Source: Nemertoderma westbladi
Lineage: Eukaryota; Xenacoelomorpha; Nemertodermatida; Nemertodermatidae
Direction: 5' to 3'
Length of the DNA: 31,806 bases
Assembly: GCA_032718475.1 (NCBI GenBank)
Contig: JAUCBJ010008150.1
Coordinates: 1 to 31,806 of the forward strand
Shown here: one piece after another, positions 30,466 to 31,806 of the stretch
Numbering within the stretch: the first letter of the stretch is position 1
Layout of the letters: each line of letters opens with the position of its first letter
The notes under the pieces: generated by a model
Database searches by the model: none
What the model was told of the DNA's origin: nothing
The model's input: the letters and a program-made list of their open reading frames with translations, nothing else
Program-made: the position numbers and the translations under genes

Positions 30466-31806
30466 ATGTCTGATACTAAGCAGAACCTGTCAGACAGTAT
30501 ATTAGATGTAACTATCTGCGACTCAGATAGAGACGTACAACCGTCTGGTCGTAAATTCAGTTCACCTCCCACTGTGAGGAAGGTCATCCCTCCAGTAGTA
30601 ATAACAGAACCTAGGCTAGTCCAACATCGTAGGTCTATCATAGGCACTCGAGCTCAGGTCAAGCGGGACCAAGAAGCAGCGGAACAGCAACAACCCGCGA
30701 GTCAAGAACTTATTCCTCAGCGGCCCAGCAGCTCCAGTAGTGAGGATACTGTAGAGCTGACACCCGAGCGCGGAGCAGAGATGACGGATGCGGTTTATAC
30801 GGATCCCCTTCTCATCCTTCCTGCAGCCGTACTCACTAGGTTATTGATCGCGGTGGAAGAACACCAGATCGATTGGGCGAGGAGTCAACGATCAACTAGA
30901 GATAGTTATGCGGGGTACACGAGGGAAGAATTGAAGTCTATTGTCGAGTCGCAATGGAACTTCCCTGGACCCGGACTCCCGTTTGATTTATCAGAAGCTG
31001 CCTGGGAAGACATACACCGGATGGGAGTAGCCAAGGAAACCATCGATCCAGCTGTATGGAAGAGGTCCGCAGCCGGATACGCACAGGGATTCTTCAGCTC
31101 TATGGAGCGAGTAGAAAGACAACTGTTTAAACAACCTCAAGGACCTCAAGAGCAGGGACAGCTGCTTTATCAAGTTAGAGAAAGAGTTCTGCGAATTAGG
31201 CTAATCTTATCCGCCTTTGAGGAGGCTTCTAAAAGAAGACAAGACACGTCGTTGCAAGTTGCCGTAAAGACTTGGCTTCAAAGGGTGAGACGCCAGGTTC
31301 AAGGAGCAGCTCAGTGGAAAGCTCAGTTGGAGGAGCGCTCAACCCATGGAGAATCGACGGACGCTACTTTTTCCCAAGTGGAAAGTGAAGCGACGGCAGA
31401 GAAACCGCATAAGAAGGATGCCATTGATATCTATCTGTCAGACTATCAGCGTTTTTTGGGAGATGAAGAGTTGAGGAGAAGGCTAGAGGGACTTAGCCCT
31501 AATAGCGAAGGAGCCAAACTTGTGTTAGATGCGATTGATGTGGATAGGTTAGCGGCGAACCAAGCTAAATTCGATGAACAACTCCGCATCGCTAGAGAAA
31601 AGGAAGAACAAGTAAGGAAAAAACGTATAGAAGATAGAAAGACAGCAGCAGCGGCAGTGGCAGCGGCAGAAGCGGAAAGAAAGGCAGCAGAGGCAGCGGC
31701 AGAGGCAAAAGCGGCAGCTGCAGCAATAAAAGCGGCAGCGGCAGAGGCAAAAGCGGCAGCTGCAGCCGTAGAAGCGGAAAGGAAAGCGGCAGCGGCAGAG
31801 GCGAAA
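30466..31806 (+). CDS. Unidentified protein, N-terminal 447 residues, open at the window edge
   Basis: ATG at 30466-30468 opens a frame with no stop to the last base. An in-frame TAA about 13 codons upstream supports this start. Residues 1-105 are Ser/Pro/Gln-rich and probably disordered. Residues about 106-380 look mostly helical and charged, with Trp-containing blocks (ESQWNFPGPGLPFDLSEAAW, then AVWKRSAAGYAQGFFSSMER). From about 394 to the end the chain is an Ala/Lys/Glu run of units like AEAKAAAAA and VEAERKAAAA, expected to form a long single helix or coiled coil. No zinc knuckle, protease, RT, signal peptide or membrane segment is seen. GC and codon use are richer than the AT-rich flanks. 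It could be a host gene or the Gag-like first ORF of a large retroelement whose leader is the repeat-rich DNA upstream. Function unknown. Confidence 0.75.
   Translation, partial: MSDTKQNLSDSILDVTICDSDRDVQPSGRKFSSPPTVRKVIPPVVITEPRLVQHRRSIIGTRAQVKRDQEAAEQQQPASQELIPQRPSSSSSEDTVELTPERGAEMTDAVYTDPLLILPAAVLTRLLIAVEEHQIDWARSQRSTRDSYAGYTREELKSIVESQWNFPGPGLPFDLSEAAWEDIHRMGVAKETIDPAVWKRSAAGYAQGFFSSMERVERQLFKQPQGPQEQGQLLYQVRERVLRIRLILSAFEEASKRRQDTSLQVAVKTWLQRVRRQVQGAAQWKAQLEERSTHGESTDATFSQVESEATAEKPHKKDAIDIYLSDYQRFLGDEELRRRLEGLSPNSEGAKLVLDAIDVDRLAANQAKFDEQLRIAREKEEQVRKKRIEDRKTAAAAVAAAEAERKAAEAAAEAKAAAAAIKAAAAEAKAAAAAVEAERKAAAAEAK

Noticed and set aside
1-31806. A prokaryote-style defence or biosynthetic system
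   Set aside because: Introns, chaperonin type, TRIM architecture and transposon content show an animal genome; no operon-like gene cluster is present.

Overview
This is a repeat-rich window of an animal nuclear genome: spliced genes with GT/AG introns, a eukaryotic chaperonin exon, a TRIM-type gene, LINEs, a Ty3/gypsy element, a tRNA-derived SINE and satellite-like arrays. No prokaryotic features are present. The repeat style (abundant TAGGCCTA and ACCGGT palindromes, a Mag/SURL-like gypsy element, a B-box/NHL TRIM gene) suggests a marine invertebrate, possibly an echinoderm or another deuterostome. That taxon call is an inference and weak.

Region 1 (1-8.0 kb) is the genic part. The window opens inside the CCT1 (TCP-1 alpha) gene, whose last coding exon is complete. 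Facing it tail to tail on the minus strand is a complete five-coding-exon TRIM gene, 8016 down to 2026. I assembled it by reading splice sites by hand. All exon phases agree, and it gives a 663-residue RING / B-box / coiled-coil / NHL protein. Intron 1 holds a 5'-truncated RTE-like LINE with 15-bp target-site duplications and a short repeat element. Intron 2 holds a dead retroelement 3' fragment, also flanked by a 15-bp direct repeat.

Region 2 (8.0-14.9 kb) has no recognisable gene. It holds low-complexity sequence, two clusters of the 10-bp palindrome CTACGCGTAG, a 1.3-kb repeat element with a microsatellite core and internal 315-bp duplications, one copy of a dispersed repeat, a ~200-bp LINE 3' end, and a 1.56-kb minisatellite with a 330-bp higher-order period.

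Region 3 (14.9-27.0 kb) is a three-level nest of transposons. An old minus-strand LINE (ORF1 remnant to the right, endonuclease remnant to the left) was split by a Ty3/gypsy element (16362-22802, 5-bp target duplication). The RNase H part of that element was later split by a second copy of the RTE-like LINE. A SINE and a second decayed LINE (RT domain) lie to the right.

Region 4 (27.0-31.8 kb) holds the inverted partner of the dispersed repeat, three sets of local tandem repeats, and a plus-strand reading frame from 30466 that is still open at the window edge. It encodes at least 447 residues with an Ala/Lys/Glu-rich helical tail. I do not recognise its family; it could be a host gene or the first ORF of another large element.
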